Origin: Eubacterium ventriosum
GTDB taxonomy: Bacteria; Bacillota; Clostridia; Lachnospirales; Lachnospiraceae
Assembly (NCBI RefSeq): GCF_025150745.1
Contig: NZ_CP102282.1
Location: 2,553,501 to 2,617,500 of the forward strand
Direction: 5' to 3'
Length of the DNA: 64,000 nt
In this document: positions 53,627 through 61,795 of the stretch, piece by piece
How the letters are laid out: each line of letters starts with the position of its first letter
How positions within the stretch are numbered: the first letter of the stretch is position 1
Program-made: the position numbers and the translations under genes
The notes under the pieces: model-generated
Told to the model about the DNA's origin: nothing
What the model saw: the letters and a program-made list of their open reading frames with translations, nothing else
The model's database searches: none

Positions 53627-54724
53627 TTAAGCCTTTATTGCCCAGCGCATCTTTGTTGACCTTGCTCTTGGATTAGTGTTACATTCCTCTGCACTTGGTC
53701 TTATAACATCTTTTGCAACTTCACTGTAAACTCCCTGCTTCTGTAAAGCCTTAAATGATTTCTTTACAAGACGGTCTTCTCCTGAATGAAATGTAAGCAC
53801 TGCCACTCTTCCGCCACTTGCCAAAGCATCCGGAAGTTTTTCAAGAAAATCATACAACACTTCAAATTCATTGTTTACATCAATTCTTAATGCCTGAAAA
53901 ACTCTTGCACAGCTTTTCTTTACTGCTTCTTTTCTCTCTTTTTGTGGCACAACACATAAAGATTTCTCAATTACGTTTTTTAAATCAGTAGTTGTTTCAA
54001 TCTTATTATTTGTTCTATTTCTTGCAACTATAGCTTTTGCAATTTCATATGCATATGGCTCATCTGAGTTTTCAATAAACATTCCTTCCAGCTCATCTAC
54101 AGAAATATCTCTAAGTCTTTCTGCTGCCGAAATTCCTTTTTCTGGATTCAATCTTAAATCAAGTGGTCCTTCATACTTATAAGTAAAACCTCTTTCCGGA
54201 TTGTCAATCTGCATTGATGACACCCCAAGGTCCGCCAAAATAAAATCAAAAGGTCCGTGTTCCTTAGCTACCTGATCTATGTTTCTAAAATTAGTATTTA
54301 TTGTAGTAAGAACATCTTTCCCAAAACCTTTGTCTGCCAAACGCTTAGTTGTCTTTTTTATTTCAATAGGATCAATATCCAATCCATAGATATGTCCTTT
54401 TCTATCTAACTTCTTAAGCATCTGTAAAGTATGTCCACCATATCCAAGTGTGGCATCCAGACCAATCTGTCCCGGTTTAATATCCAAAAACTCTAGAATC
54501 TCCTTTACACATATTGAAATATGCATACCTGCCGGAGTACTTCCCTTACTAATAACCTTCTCAATGGTATCCTTATATTTTTCCGGATTATGCTCTTTAT
54601 ACTTTTCAGCGTAAGTTCTTGGATGTGTGCCTTTGTAACGCACACGTCTTTTATGCGGCTTTTCGCTGTTTATATTCTCGTTATTATTTTCATTATTGTT
54701 TATGTTTTCGTTATTAATATCCAT
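53627..54724 (-). CDS. RsmH/MraW-like S-adenosylmethionine methyltransferase (isolated paralogue)
   Basis: 365 aa, longer than usual RsmH (about 310) because of an Asn-rich, Lys/Arg-rich N-terminal extension (about 1-60). The SAM motif is DATLGYGGHTLQML, followed by GLDIDPIEI, ADLGVSSMQIDNPERGFTY and DLRLNP. Near the end are VLTFHSGEDRLVKKSF (usual form FHSLEDR) and NPRARSTKMRWA. RsmH methylates N4 of C1402 of 16S rRNA. The gene is not in a mraZ-ftsL division cluster, so it may be a second, divergent copy with a related RNA target. Confidence 0.85.
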   Translation of the reverse strand: MDINNENINNNENNNENINSEKPHKRRVRYKGTHPRTYAEKYKEHNPEKYKDTIEKVISKGSTPAGMHISICVKEILEFLDIKPGQIGLDATLGYGGHTLQMLKKLDRKGHIYGLDIDPIEIKKTTKRLADKGFGKDVLTTINTNFRNIDQVAKEHGPFDFILADLGVSSMQIDNPERGFTYKYEGPLDLRLNPEKGISAAERLRDISVDELEGMFIENSDEPYAYEIAKAIVARNRTNNKIETTTDLKNVIEKSLCVVPQKERKEAVKKSCARVFQALRIDVNNEFEVLYDFLEKLPDALASGGRVAVLTFHSGEDRLVKKSFKALQKQGVYSEVAKDVIRPSAEECNTNPRARSTKMRWAIKA

Positions 54725-54815
54725 ATTTTAACGCCCCTTTAAGCTAGAGTATGACTAGTATAACATATAAATTTTTCCATTTCTATATCAACAAAGAACA
54801 CTTTATGCCTTCTGT

Positions 54816-54844
54816 TTGATTTTCGCTATAATTCGTGTTATATT
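54816..54844 (+). promoter_or_regulatory. Candidate promoter of luxS
   Basis: TTGATT (54816-54821) and TATATT (54839-54844) separated by 17 bases, about 50 bases before luxS. Confidence 0.5.
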
Positions 54845-54892
54845 TTTCCTATAATTTTTAACCGTTATGGTTTGTAATAGGAGGAAGTTTCT

Positions 54893-55372
54893 ATGGAAAA
54901 AATAGCAAGTTTTACAATAGACCATTTAAAATTATTACCCGGCGTTTATGTTTCAAGAAAAGATAAGGTTGGCCAACAGGTTATTACAACTTTTGATATT
55001 AGAATGACACGCCCTAATTTTGAACCTGTTCTTAATACTGCAGAAGTTCATACAATTGAGCATCTTGGCGCAACATTTTTAAGAAATGATTCTGAATTTA
55101 AAGACAAAACAATATACTTTGGTCCTATGGGATGCAGAACAGGATTTTATATGGTTTTGGCTGGTGATTATGATTCAAAAGATGTAGTTGAACTTGTAAC
55201 AAGAATGTTTATATTTATGAAAGATTTTGAGGGAGATGTTCCCGGTGCATGTGCCAAGGACTGTGGCAACTATCTTGACATGAATTTAAATATGGCAAAA
55301 TACGTATGCGACAAGTACTATAATGAAGTTCTAAAAGATATAGACGAAACAAGACTGGTATATCCTAAATAA
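54893..55372 (+). CDS. luxS: S-ribosylhomocysteine lyase
   Basis: 159 aa. Metal ligands are in HTIEH (His53, His57) and Cys124 of ACAKDCGNY; the catalytic Cys81 is in GCRTGFY. LuxS splits S-ribosylhomocysteine to homocysteine and the AI-2 precursor, so it serves the activated methyl cycle and may support AI-2 signalling. GGAGG about 7 bases before the ATG. It is divergent from the RsmH-like gene and alone on its strand; its downstream side is the interrupted repeat element. Confidence 0.98.
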   Translation: MEKIASFTIDHLKLLPGVYVSRKDKVGQQVITTFDIRMTRPNFEPVLNTAEVHTIEHLGATFLRNDSEFKDKTIYFGPMGCRTGFYMVLAGDYDSKDVVELVTRMFIFMKDFEGDVPGACAKDCGNYLDMNLNMAKYVCDKYYNEVLKDIDETRLVYPK

Positions 55373-55614
55373 AAGATTTTTCGTTGAAAGTTATTTAAAA
55401 TAATATTGAAAGAAAAAAAGCCATTGCAAACAATAGGCAGATTTTTGAAATTTTGCGAGTATAGTGTACAGCGATAAACTTACTGTCTGAGCCGTAGGCG
55501 AGTTTAAGTTTTCGCTGTACAATAGACGACGGAGCAAAATGAGAAAATCAACGTGTTTGTACCGACCCCCAAAAGTTAGACCCAAAAATCTAACGATTGG
55601 AGGTCGGTATTTTT

Positions 55615-56196
55615 ATGGCAAAATACAGTTATGAATTCAAAAAGCAGGTTATTGAAGCATATCTTAGCGGTGAAGGTGGCTATAAATACTTAGCCAAACG
55701 ATATGGTGTACCTGCCTGGTCAAACATTAAGAAATGGGTTCGGAATTATGAAACTCATGGTGACAAAGGACTTATGCGTTCGCGAAAACAAGATAAATAC
55801 TCTTTTGAAAAGAAGCTTTCTGTTGTAGAATTATATTTAGCAAGTGAACTCTCATATCAGGAGCTGGCTCTTCGTGAAGGAATATATAATCCCTCTCAAA
55901 TCTGTAAGTGGGTAAAGGATTTCCGGATCGCCGGTCCTGATGCATTGAGACCACATAAGAAAGGTCGCAGGAAAACATTGGGTACATCAAACAAAAAGTT
56001 AAATATTGAACAAGATACAACTACAGTTCCGGTTGATACCAGTACTGAACATGTAAAAGAACTTGAAGATGAAATTCTTAAGCTTAGAATAGAGAATGCA
56101 TATTTAAAAGAACTGAGGAGGCTGCGTTTAGAGGAGGAAGCTCTTCTGAAAAAACAGCGAGAATCGTCCACAGCCTCCGGGGAGAATTCAAATTAA
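55615..56196 (+). CDS. IS3-family transposase OrfA (helix-turn-helix protein)
   Basis: 193 aa with two helix-turn-helix units: YSYEFKKQVIEAYLSGEGG near the N-terminus and YSFEKKLSVVELYLASE near 60, followed by a leucine-zipper-like C-terminal stretch (ELEDEILKLRIENAYLKEL). It binds the IS ends and is the N-terminal part of the frameshifted transposase. GGAGG lies about 11 bases before ATG 55615. Near its end is a run of six A (56149-56154) preceded by GAGGAGGAAG, the usual set-up for -1 frameshifting. Confidence 0.95.
   Translation: MAKYSYEFKKQVIEAYLSGEGGYKYLAKRYGVPAWSNIKKWVRNYETHGDKGLMRSRKQDKYSFEKKLSVVELYLASELSYQELALREGIYNPSQICKWVKDFRIAGPDALRPHKKGRRKTLGTSNKKLNIEQDTTTVPVDTSTEHVKELEDEILKLRIENAYLKELRRLRLEEEALLKKQRESSTASGENSN
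56149..56154 (+). other. Programmed -1 frameshift site of the IS3 element
   Basis: Six A in the frame CTG AAA AAA CAG. A purine-rich, Shine-Dalgarno-like GAGGAGGAAG (56131-56140) lies 8 bases upstream and could stimulate slippage. A -1 shift here enters the OrfB frame and reads on through LAVVGFPKATYMYWQKR without a stop. Confidence 0.8.
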
Positions 56197-56237
56197 AAGA
56201 CATTCTCGCAGTTGTTGGTTTTCCAAAGGCAACATAT

Positions 56238-57038
56238 ATGTATTGGCAAAAAAGATTTGATAGAGAAAATCCAGATATAGAATTAGAAGAAAAGATTCAT
56301 GAAATACATAAATGTAACAAAGATTATGGCTACCGTCGCATGTGTGGTGAACTCCGCAATCAAGGCCATATCGTGAACAAGAAGAAGGTTCAACGCATCA
56401 TGCAGAAATATAATCTTCAGGTGATGTCATTTACGAGGAAGAGTCGTAAATATAGTTCTTACAAGGGTAGAATTGGAACGGTTGCTCCTAATAGAATCAA
56501 AAGAAGATTTAATACACACATACCTCATCAGAAGATTACAACTGATACAACAGAGTTTAAATACTATGAAGTAGATTCTAAAGGTAAAATGACAATGCAT
56601 AAGCTATATTTAGATCCATTCATGGATATGTTCAATGGTGAAATAATAAGTTATGGAATAGATAAACGTCCTTCAGCAGCAAATGTGATGAATGCACTAA
56701 ATGAAGCCATTGAGGTAACTTCTGACTGCCCATTTCGAAGGACCTTTCACTCAGATCAAGGATGGGCATATCAGATGAAAGCTTATTCACATAGACTTAG
56801 AGAAGAGAAAATATTTCAAAGCATGTCACGAAAAGGTAATTGCCTTGATAATTCAGTCATGGAAAATTTCTTTGGTCTGCTTAAACAAGAAATATACCAT
56901 GGAACTGTTTATTACAGTTATGAAGAATTGAAAACTGAAATTGAAAAATATATAAGATATTACAATGAAAAAAGAATTAAAGAAAAACTAGGATGGTTGA
57001 GTCCTGTCCAATACAGACTCAGCCTCTTGGTTGCATAA
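56238..57038 (+). CDS. IS3-family transposase OrfB (DDE integrase)
   Basis: 266 aa counted from the first ATG; in the OrfAB fusion the frame is read from the slippery site near 56154, adding the typical IV-SLRGEFKLKDILAVVGF part. An HTH_21-like region (YGYRRMCGEL) is followed by the rve integrase core with the DDE triad: Asp in TTDTTEF, Asp in FHSDQGWAY, Glu in SVMENFFGLLKQE. No frameshift mutation or truncation other than the programmed one. It performs copy-out-paste-in transposition as OrfAB. Confidence 0.95.
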   Translation: MYWQKRFDRENPDIELEEKIHEIHKCNKDYGYRRMCGELRNQGHIVNKKKVQRIMQKYNLQVMSFTRKSRKYSSYKGRIGTVAPNRIKRRFNTHIPHQKITTDTTEFKYYEVDSKGKMTMHKLYLDPFMDMFNGEIISYGIDKRPSAANVMNALNEAIEVTSDCPFRRTFHSDQGWAYQMKAYSHRLREEKIFQSMSRKGNCLDNSVMENFFGLLKQEIYHGTVYYSYEELKTEIEKYIRYYNEKRIKEKLGWLSPVQYRLSLLVA

Positions 57039-57163
57039 AAAATGCGTAACAGATATTAAAACCTGTTACGCAATAAAAGTCTAACTTTTTGGGGTCGGTA
57101 CAGTTTGAAAGGGCTTTTTTTTTGCAATATATAAATAACTTTCAACGTAAAAATAAGTTTAAT

Positions 57164-57931
57164 CTAATGTATTACATATATCTTTACTAATACCAGTATC
57201 AGCAAGTGTACCGGATAGAACCAGTAGAACATATATTTTAATTTCTTTGTTCCCGGTTTTTTGTTATAAAATGCTATGGGCAACACGCTTAACGCCCCCC
57301 ACCACTGCACTCCAAATCCAAACATTCCAATGTTGAATACTAAGTTTGAAATTGCTCTTCCTATGTGATGATTATTAAACACATAAAAACATATAATAAG
57401 CATTACTCCACCGTATGAATATGATGTGTGGAGGAAGTATGCCATTCCAAAAGCTACTGCCAATGTTACTAATTCAAGTATTGTGTTAAGTCTTCCGGCT
57501 CCTATGTGTTTTAATATTTTGTCAGGATATGCAACCCTAAACATTGATATGGACTGTAATGCCCAGATTGCCATATAACCTATAAATAAAGTGAAGATTA
57601 CGTTCTGTCTTGCCATATCATAGAATCTGCCATAAAGCATATCATAAGGAATCTCTGATACTAAGGCAAATATTCCAAGCCTGATTGCATGTTTTAATCT
57701 GTCTGATGTATGAAAAAATCCCTCAACCAAAACAAAACAGAATATTGGGAAGCTTATACGCCCAATAGATCTAAGTATTATATATGTCTGATGATTGTCC
57801 TGAAAAAACAAAAAACCTACGTGGTCAATAATCATTGTAATCATAGCAATTATTTTTAGGGTAAATGTACTAATCCCCCATTTATCAAGATTAATAAAAA
57901 CTCCAAGACCTTTTTCTTTTAATTCACTCAT
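57164..57931 (-). CDS. TraX family membrane protein
   Basis: 255 aa with about seven membrane helices. The opening LKIIAMITMIIDHVGFLFF and the GRISFPIFCFVLVEGFFHT block are the TraX signature; YPVHLLILVLVK ends the protein. TraX of F plasmid acetylates pilin; chromosomal relatives in Firmicutes belong to the broader acyltransferase-like group and their targets are unknown. There is no conjugation gene nearby, so transfer-related function is unlikely. It follows the GH13-like gene by 38 bases on the same strand. Confidence 0.88.
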   Translation of the reverse strand: MSELKEKGLGVFINLDKWGISTFTLKIIAMITMIIDHVGFLFFQDNHQTYIILRSIGRISFPIFCFVLVEGFFHTSDRLKHAIRLGIFALVSEIPYDMLYGRFYDMARQNVIFTLFIGYMAIWALQSISMFRVAYPDKILKHIGAGRLNTILELVTLAVAFGMAYFLHTSYSYGGVMLIICFYVFNNHHIGRAISNLVFNIGMFGFGVQWWGALSVLPIAFYNKKPGTKKLKYMFYWFYPVHLLILVLVKIYVIH

Positions 57932-57969
57932 TTTCTTTTTTTCCTTGTGTTTCCATTTATTGCCTTTTC

Positions 57970-59796
57970 TTATTTAGCCATTAAAACTACAATGCTTCTT
58001 GGTGGCACCTGAAGCATTCTCTCAATACCATCACTAGGTTCCTTAAATCCTGAATCTGTAGCAAAAACAACTTTCCACTGTTTTTTATTTCTTGCAGACG
58101 GAATGCCGAATTTAATCATCTCCCAAAACATATTGTAAGCTATGAATAAGTCTGCTTCATCTTCTTTTCCATCAATAGTTGCATATTTTCCACAATACAT
58201 AACAGAAAAATGTCTGTTAAAATGACTAAAATCTGCATACCATGCCTTAGAACCGTGATAAGACATATCCGGCAAACCATATGACTTATAATCCATAAGC
58301 CTTGGCTCGCTGCTTAAATGCAAAATCTTATGCTGCTTTCTAAACTGAATAAGCTTCTTTGTAAAGTCAAGAATCTCCTTTGCCATGGCTGTTGTATTCC
58401 AGTTAGTCCATGATATTTCATTATCAAGACAATAAGGGTTGTTATTTCCTTTCTGGCTGTTACACATTTCATCTCCGGCATAAATCATAGGTACTCCCTG
58501 ACTTAGCAATACAAGTGAAAGAGCGTTTTTAATCTGATGCTTTCTTAACTCATTTATTTTACGTTTTCTTGTATCGCCCTCAGCACCACAATTCCAACTA
58601 TAATTATAAACTGCACCGTCCCTGTTATTTTCGCCATTTGCCTGATTGTATTTCTTATCGTAAGAAACCGCATCATATAATGTAAAAGTATTGTGGTTAG
58701 CCACATAATTAACTACTGCCACTGCTGGCGGATTAGCCTTAATCTTGTAAGATATGGTATTTAACATATCCTCATCGCCTTTAATGAACTTTCTTGCCGA
58801 TACCATAAAATCATCATTAAAGTTTGCCAGATTCTTATTTTCAACATTGGCATAAAAATCCGTATCCGTAGCAAAATTATAAGTAAAAATCTTTGTTGTA
58901 GACAAAAGATTGTCCGTCTGAATCATCTTCATGACTGCTTTTTCACAGTTAGCGTGAATACCGTCAATATGATATTCCATAACCCAATAATGAAGTGCAT
59001 CCAAAATAAGTGTAGGATTAGTTCCTTCAGGGAAAAAGTATTCCATAGAAACCTCTATTCCGTTTCTATGAAGCTCTCTTACCATGTATTTGAACTCTTC
59101 AACTTCACTACCCGGCTTTGTGGCATAAGCATATGAAGCTTTCGGTGCAAAAGCATAACCGCTTGTATATCCCCAATAATTAAGCACAGGGTTCTCAATG
59201 CTAAACTGTCCCTTCATAGACGTTGCCACATGTGATTCCATTTCATTAAATTCATATGCCGGCATTAACTCTATCATAGTTATTCCAAGTTCCTTTAAAT
59301 AAGGTATCTTATCTACAATTCCCAAATAAGTTCCCTTATGCTTAGCCTTTGAACTTACATGTTTTGTAAAGCCTCGTACATGAAGTCTATATATAATTGT
59401 CTCATCATAAGGTCTTCTAAGTGGTGCGTCGTTTTGCCAGTCAAATTCACTGCTTACAATGCTTCCTCTTATATCAGTAGGAACAATTCCCCATTTTTCT
59501 TTTCCTGAAAGTGCCTTTGCATAAGCATCTGTCACAATCTTTCCATCAATAGAAAAATTATAATCATATTTCTTATAATCAAGCCCTTCAATGCTCATTG
59601 CAAAAACATTTCCTATAACCTGCGCATTTTCAAAAGGAATACGTGCCGCTTCATTGTTTTTTCCTTTTTCATATAAAACAAGTTCACATTTACTTCCTAA
59701 TCTTGCTGTAATGGCAAAATTAACCGTGTCGCCTATTACAGTAGCCCCCATCATTAAAGGATTACCTCTGTATACTTTTATTTTATTTAAATCCAT
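57970..59796 (-). CDS. GH13 glycogen-debranching-type protein lacking catalytic residues (pseudoenzyme)
   Basis: 608 aa. An N-terminal CBM48-like domain (about 1-105) and a GlgX/isoamylase-type GH13 barrel (about 130-480) are clear: NYLKELG-type YLKELGITMIELMP, LNYWGYTSGYAFAP, NQANGENNRDG and GVPMIYAGDEM all match debranching enzymes. The catalytic regions do not. Region I (usual DVVxNH) reads MEYFFPE; region II (GFRFD) reads GIHAN, so the nucleophile is Asn283 and the Arg is His281; region III Glu is Tyr306; region IV AHD reads NHN (Asn369). AAAGGA 7-8 bases before ATG 59796 decides the start. Likely a glucan-binding or regulatory protein. Confidence 0.85.
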   Translation of the reverse strand: MDLNKIKVYRGNPLMMGATVIGDTVNFAITARLGSKCELVLYEKGKNNEAARIPFENAQVIGNVFAMSIEGLDYKKYDYNFSIDGKIVTDAYAKALSGKEKWGIVPTDIRGSIVSSEFDWQNDAPLRRPYDETIIYRLHVRGFTKHVSSKAKHKGTYLGIVDKIPYLKELGITMIELMPAYEFNEMESHVATSMKGQFSIENPVLNYWGYTSGYAFAPKASYAYATKPGSEVEEFKYMVRELHRNGIEVSMEYFFPEGTNPTLILDALHYWVMEYHIDGIHANCEKAVMKMIQTDNLLSTTKIFTYNFATDTDFYANVENKNLANFNDDFMVSARKFIKGDEDMLNTISYKIKANPPAVAVVNYVANHNTFTLYDAVSYDKKYNQANGENNRDGAVYNYSWNCGAEGDTRKRKINELRKHQIKNALSLVLLSQGVPMIYAGDEMCNSQKGNNNPYCLDNEISWTNWNTTAMAKEILDFTKKLIQFRKQHKILHLSSEPRLMDYKSYGLPDMSYHGSKAWYADFSHFNRHFSVMYCGKYATIDGKEDEADLFIAYNMFWEMIKFGIPSARNKKQWKVVFATDSGFKEPSDGIERMLQVPPRSIVVLMAK

Positions 59797-59998
59797 TGTG
59801 TATCCTTTCCAGTCATTCTTAATATGCCCATATAGACACAATTTTGACATAAATTCTTATGCCCGAACTTTCGCATAGATAAGTGAATTATAACATACCC
59901 TTTTGATTAAAGAAACAAAATCAACCTACAAAAATAGTTTTATTAATTTTCCCACATTATCTTTTCTGTACTTTTACACTACATTTATTAAACCTTTA

Positions 59999-60027
59999 TT
60001 GCTTAAAATTCCCAAAACTGTTATACT
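59999..60027 (+). promoter_or_regulatory. Candidate promoter of the ABC-F gene
   Basis: TTGCTT (59999-60004) and TATACT (60022-60027) with a 17-base spacer, about 60 bases before the start codon. A short GGGTGCGATAGCCC hairpin lies in the leader. Confidence 0.55.
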
Positions 60028-60086
60028 AATCTGTACGGGTGCGATAGCCCACACACCATTATTAAATAAGAGAGGTAACGAAAAAA

Positions 60087-61721
60087 ATGATAAGTACAAG
60101 CAATGTATCTTTACGATTTGGTAAAAAGGCATTATTTGAAGATGTAAATATAAAATTTGTTCCAGGTCACTGCTACGGCTTAATCGGAGCCAACGGTGCC
60201 GGAAAATCAACATTTTTAAAGATTCTTACAGGTGAAATCGAACCTACAAGCGGTGAGGTTATTATTACACCGGGTGAGCGTCTTTCATTCTTAAAGCAGG
60301 ATCACTTCCAGTATGATGAATGTACTGTTCTTGATACTGTTATTATGGGTAATCAGAGACTTTACGATATTATGAAAGAGAAAGATGCCATTTATATGAA
60401 GGAAGACTTTAGCGATGAAGATGGTATCCGTGCTTCAGAATTAGAAGGTGAGTTTGCAGAAATGAACGGTTGGGAAGCAGAAAGTGATGCTGCTACCCTT
60501 CTTAACGGTCTTGGTGTTGATACTGAATATCATTACAACCTTATGAAAGACCTTAACGGTTCATTAAAAGTCAAAGTTTTGCTTGCACAGGCATTGTTTG
60601 GTAATCCTGACATTCTTTTACTTGACGAACCTACTAACCACTTAGACCTTGATGCCATTGAATGGCTTGAAGAGTTCTTAATCAATTTTGACAATACAGT
60701 TATTGTAGTATCCCATGACAGATACTTCCTTAACAAAGTTTGTACACAGATTGCGGACATTGATTATGCTAAGATTCAGTTATACGCAGGTAACTACGAC
60801 TTCTGGTATGAATCAAGTCAGTTAATCGTTAAGCAGATGAAAGAAGCTAACCGTAAGAAAGAAGAAAAGATTAAGGAATTACAGGACTTTATCCAGCGAT
60901 TTAGCGCCAATGCTTCTAAATCAAAACAGGCTACTTCAAGAAAACGTGCTCTTGAAAAAATCGAATTAGACGAAATTCGTCCATCAAGCCGTAAATATCC
61001 ATACATCGACTTTAGACCTAACCGTGAAATCGGTAATGAGGTTCTTACTGTGGAACATCTTTCAAAAACTATTGACGGTGTTAAGGTTTTAGATGATATA
61101 TCTTTCGTTGTAGGACGTGAAGATAAAATAGCTTTTGTAGGTTCTAACGGCCTTGCAAAAACTACATTATTCCAAATTCTTGCAGGACAGATGGAACCAG
61201 ATGAAGGTTCATACAAATGGGGAATTACAACTTCACAGTCATACTTCCCTAAGGATAACACTAAGGACTTTGACAGTGATGATGCAATTGTTGACTGGCT
61301 TACACAGTACTCAGACAACAAAGACGCAACTTATGTTCGTCAGTTCCTTGGCAGAATGTTATTCCCCGGTGATGCAGGTGTTAAGAAAGTTCGCGTACTT
61401 TCCGGTGGTGAAAAAGTTAGAGTTATGCTTTCAAAACTTATGATTTCAGGTGCCAACGTTCTTATTGTTGATGAACCTACTGACCACTTAGATATGGAAA
61501 GTATTACAGCACTTAACAACGGACTTATTAAGTTTCCTGGCGTACTTTTATTCTCTTCAAGAGATCATCAGGTTGTACAGACTACAGCCAACAGAATTAT
61601 GGAAATTGTTAACGGTAAGTTAATTGACAAGATTACTACTTACGATGAATATCTTGAAAATGATGAAATGGCAAGAAAGAGAGCTGTTTACACAACTGAC
61701 GGAATGGATGCAGATAACTAG
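60087..61721 (+). CDS. ABC-F family ATPase (YbiT/YkpA-like) with one degenerate ATP site
   Basis: 544 aa, two ABC domains joined by a charged linker (about 245-300) and no membrane segments, as in ABC-F translation factors. Domain 1 has canonical GANGAGKST, LLLDEPTNHLD and SHDR, but its signature is LNGSLKVK. Domain 2 has the canonical LSGGEKVR signature, but its Walker A is GSNGLAKTT (Ala357 for Gly), its D-loop is TDHLD and its H-loop is SRDH (Arg492). So one composite site is intact and the other degenerate; the Walker A and first signature changes are, from memory, typical of this subgroup. GAGAGG lies 10 bases upstream. Ribosome-associated function is inferred. Confidence 0.92.
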   Translation: MISTSNVSLRFGKKALFEDVNIKFVPGHCYGLIGANGAGKSTFLKILTGEIEPTSGEVIITPGERLSFLKQDHFQYDECTVLDTVIMGNQRLYDIMKEKDAIYMKEDFSDEDGIRASELEGEFAEMNGWEAESDAATLLNGLGVDTEYHYNLMKDLNGSLKVKVLLAQALFGNPDILLLDEPTNHLDLDAIEWLEEFLINFDNTVIVVSHDRYFLNKVCTQIADIDYAKIQLYAGNYDFWYESSQLIVKQMKEANRKKEEKIKELQDFIQRFSANASKSKQATSRKRALEKIELDEIRPSSRKYPYIDFRPNREIGNEVLTVEHLSKTIDGVKVLDDISFVVGREDKIAFVGSNGLAKTTLFQILAGQMEPDEGSYKWGITTSQSYFPKDNTKDFDSDDAIVDWLTQYSDNKDATYVRQFLGRMLFPGDAGVKKVRVLSGGEKVRVMLSKLMISGANVLIVDEPTDHLDMESITALNNGLIKFPGVLLFSSRDHQVVQTTANRIMEIVNGKLIDKITTYDEYLENDEMARKRAVYTTDGMDADN

Positions 61722-61795
61722 AATCAAATATTTTGATTTGTTTTTTGCTTAGATTAGTACATTTTATTATTAACAGTTAATTTTATGGAGTATCT

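Larger units (their letters stand above)
55558..57102 (+). mobile_element. IS3-family (IS150-like) insertion sequence, complete
   Basis: 1545 bp. Terminal inverted repeats begin TGTACCGACCCC and match at both ends over about 24 bases with one mismatch. A 3-bp target duplication GTT flanks it (55555-55557 and 57103-57105). It encodes OrfA and OrfB in a -1 frame relation, with DDE residues present, so it looks intact and recently active. Confidence 0.95.
55382..57147. repeat. Structured repeat element, copy 4, interrupted by an IS
   Basis: The outer arm starts CGTTGAAAGTTATTTA at 55382 and its partner ends at 57147 (TAAATAACTTTCAACG). The core is about 55424-55557 plus 57106-57110, in the orientation of copy 3. 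The IS (55558-57102) has split the right shoulder; removing it with one GTT copy gives AACGTGTTTGAA, as in copy 3. Inner stem as in copy 3, tip GCC-TAC-GGC. Confidence 0.9.

Noticed and set aside
55615-57038. Frameshifted (dead) transposase
   Set aside because: The -1 relation, the slippery A run and an upstream stimulator are normal for IS3 elements; all DDE residues are present.
21943-57147. The four repeats as a CRISPR array, integron attC sites or MITEs of the IS3 element
   Set aside because: They are single, widely spaced copies with no spacers, no integrase gene or recognisable attC core, and their ends do not match the IS inverted repeats (TGTACCGACC).
57164-57931. TraX as evidence of a conjugative element
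   Set aside because: No relaxase, type IV secretion or integrase genes are nearby, and chromosomal TraX homologues are common.
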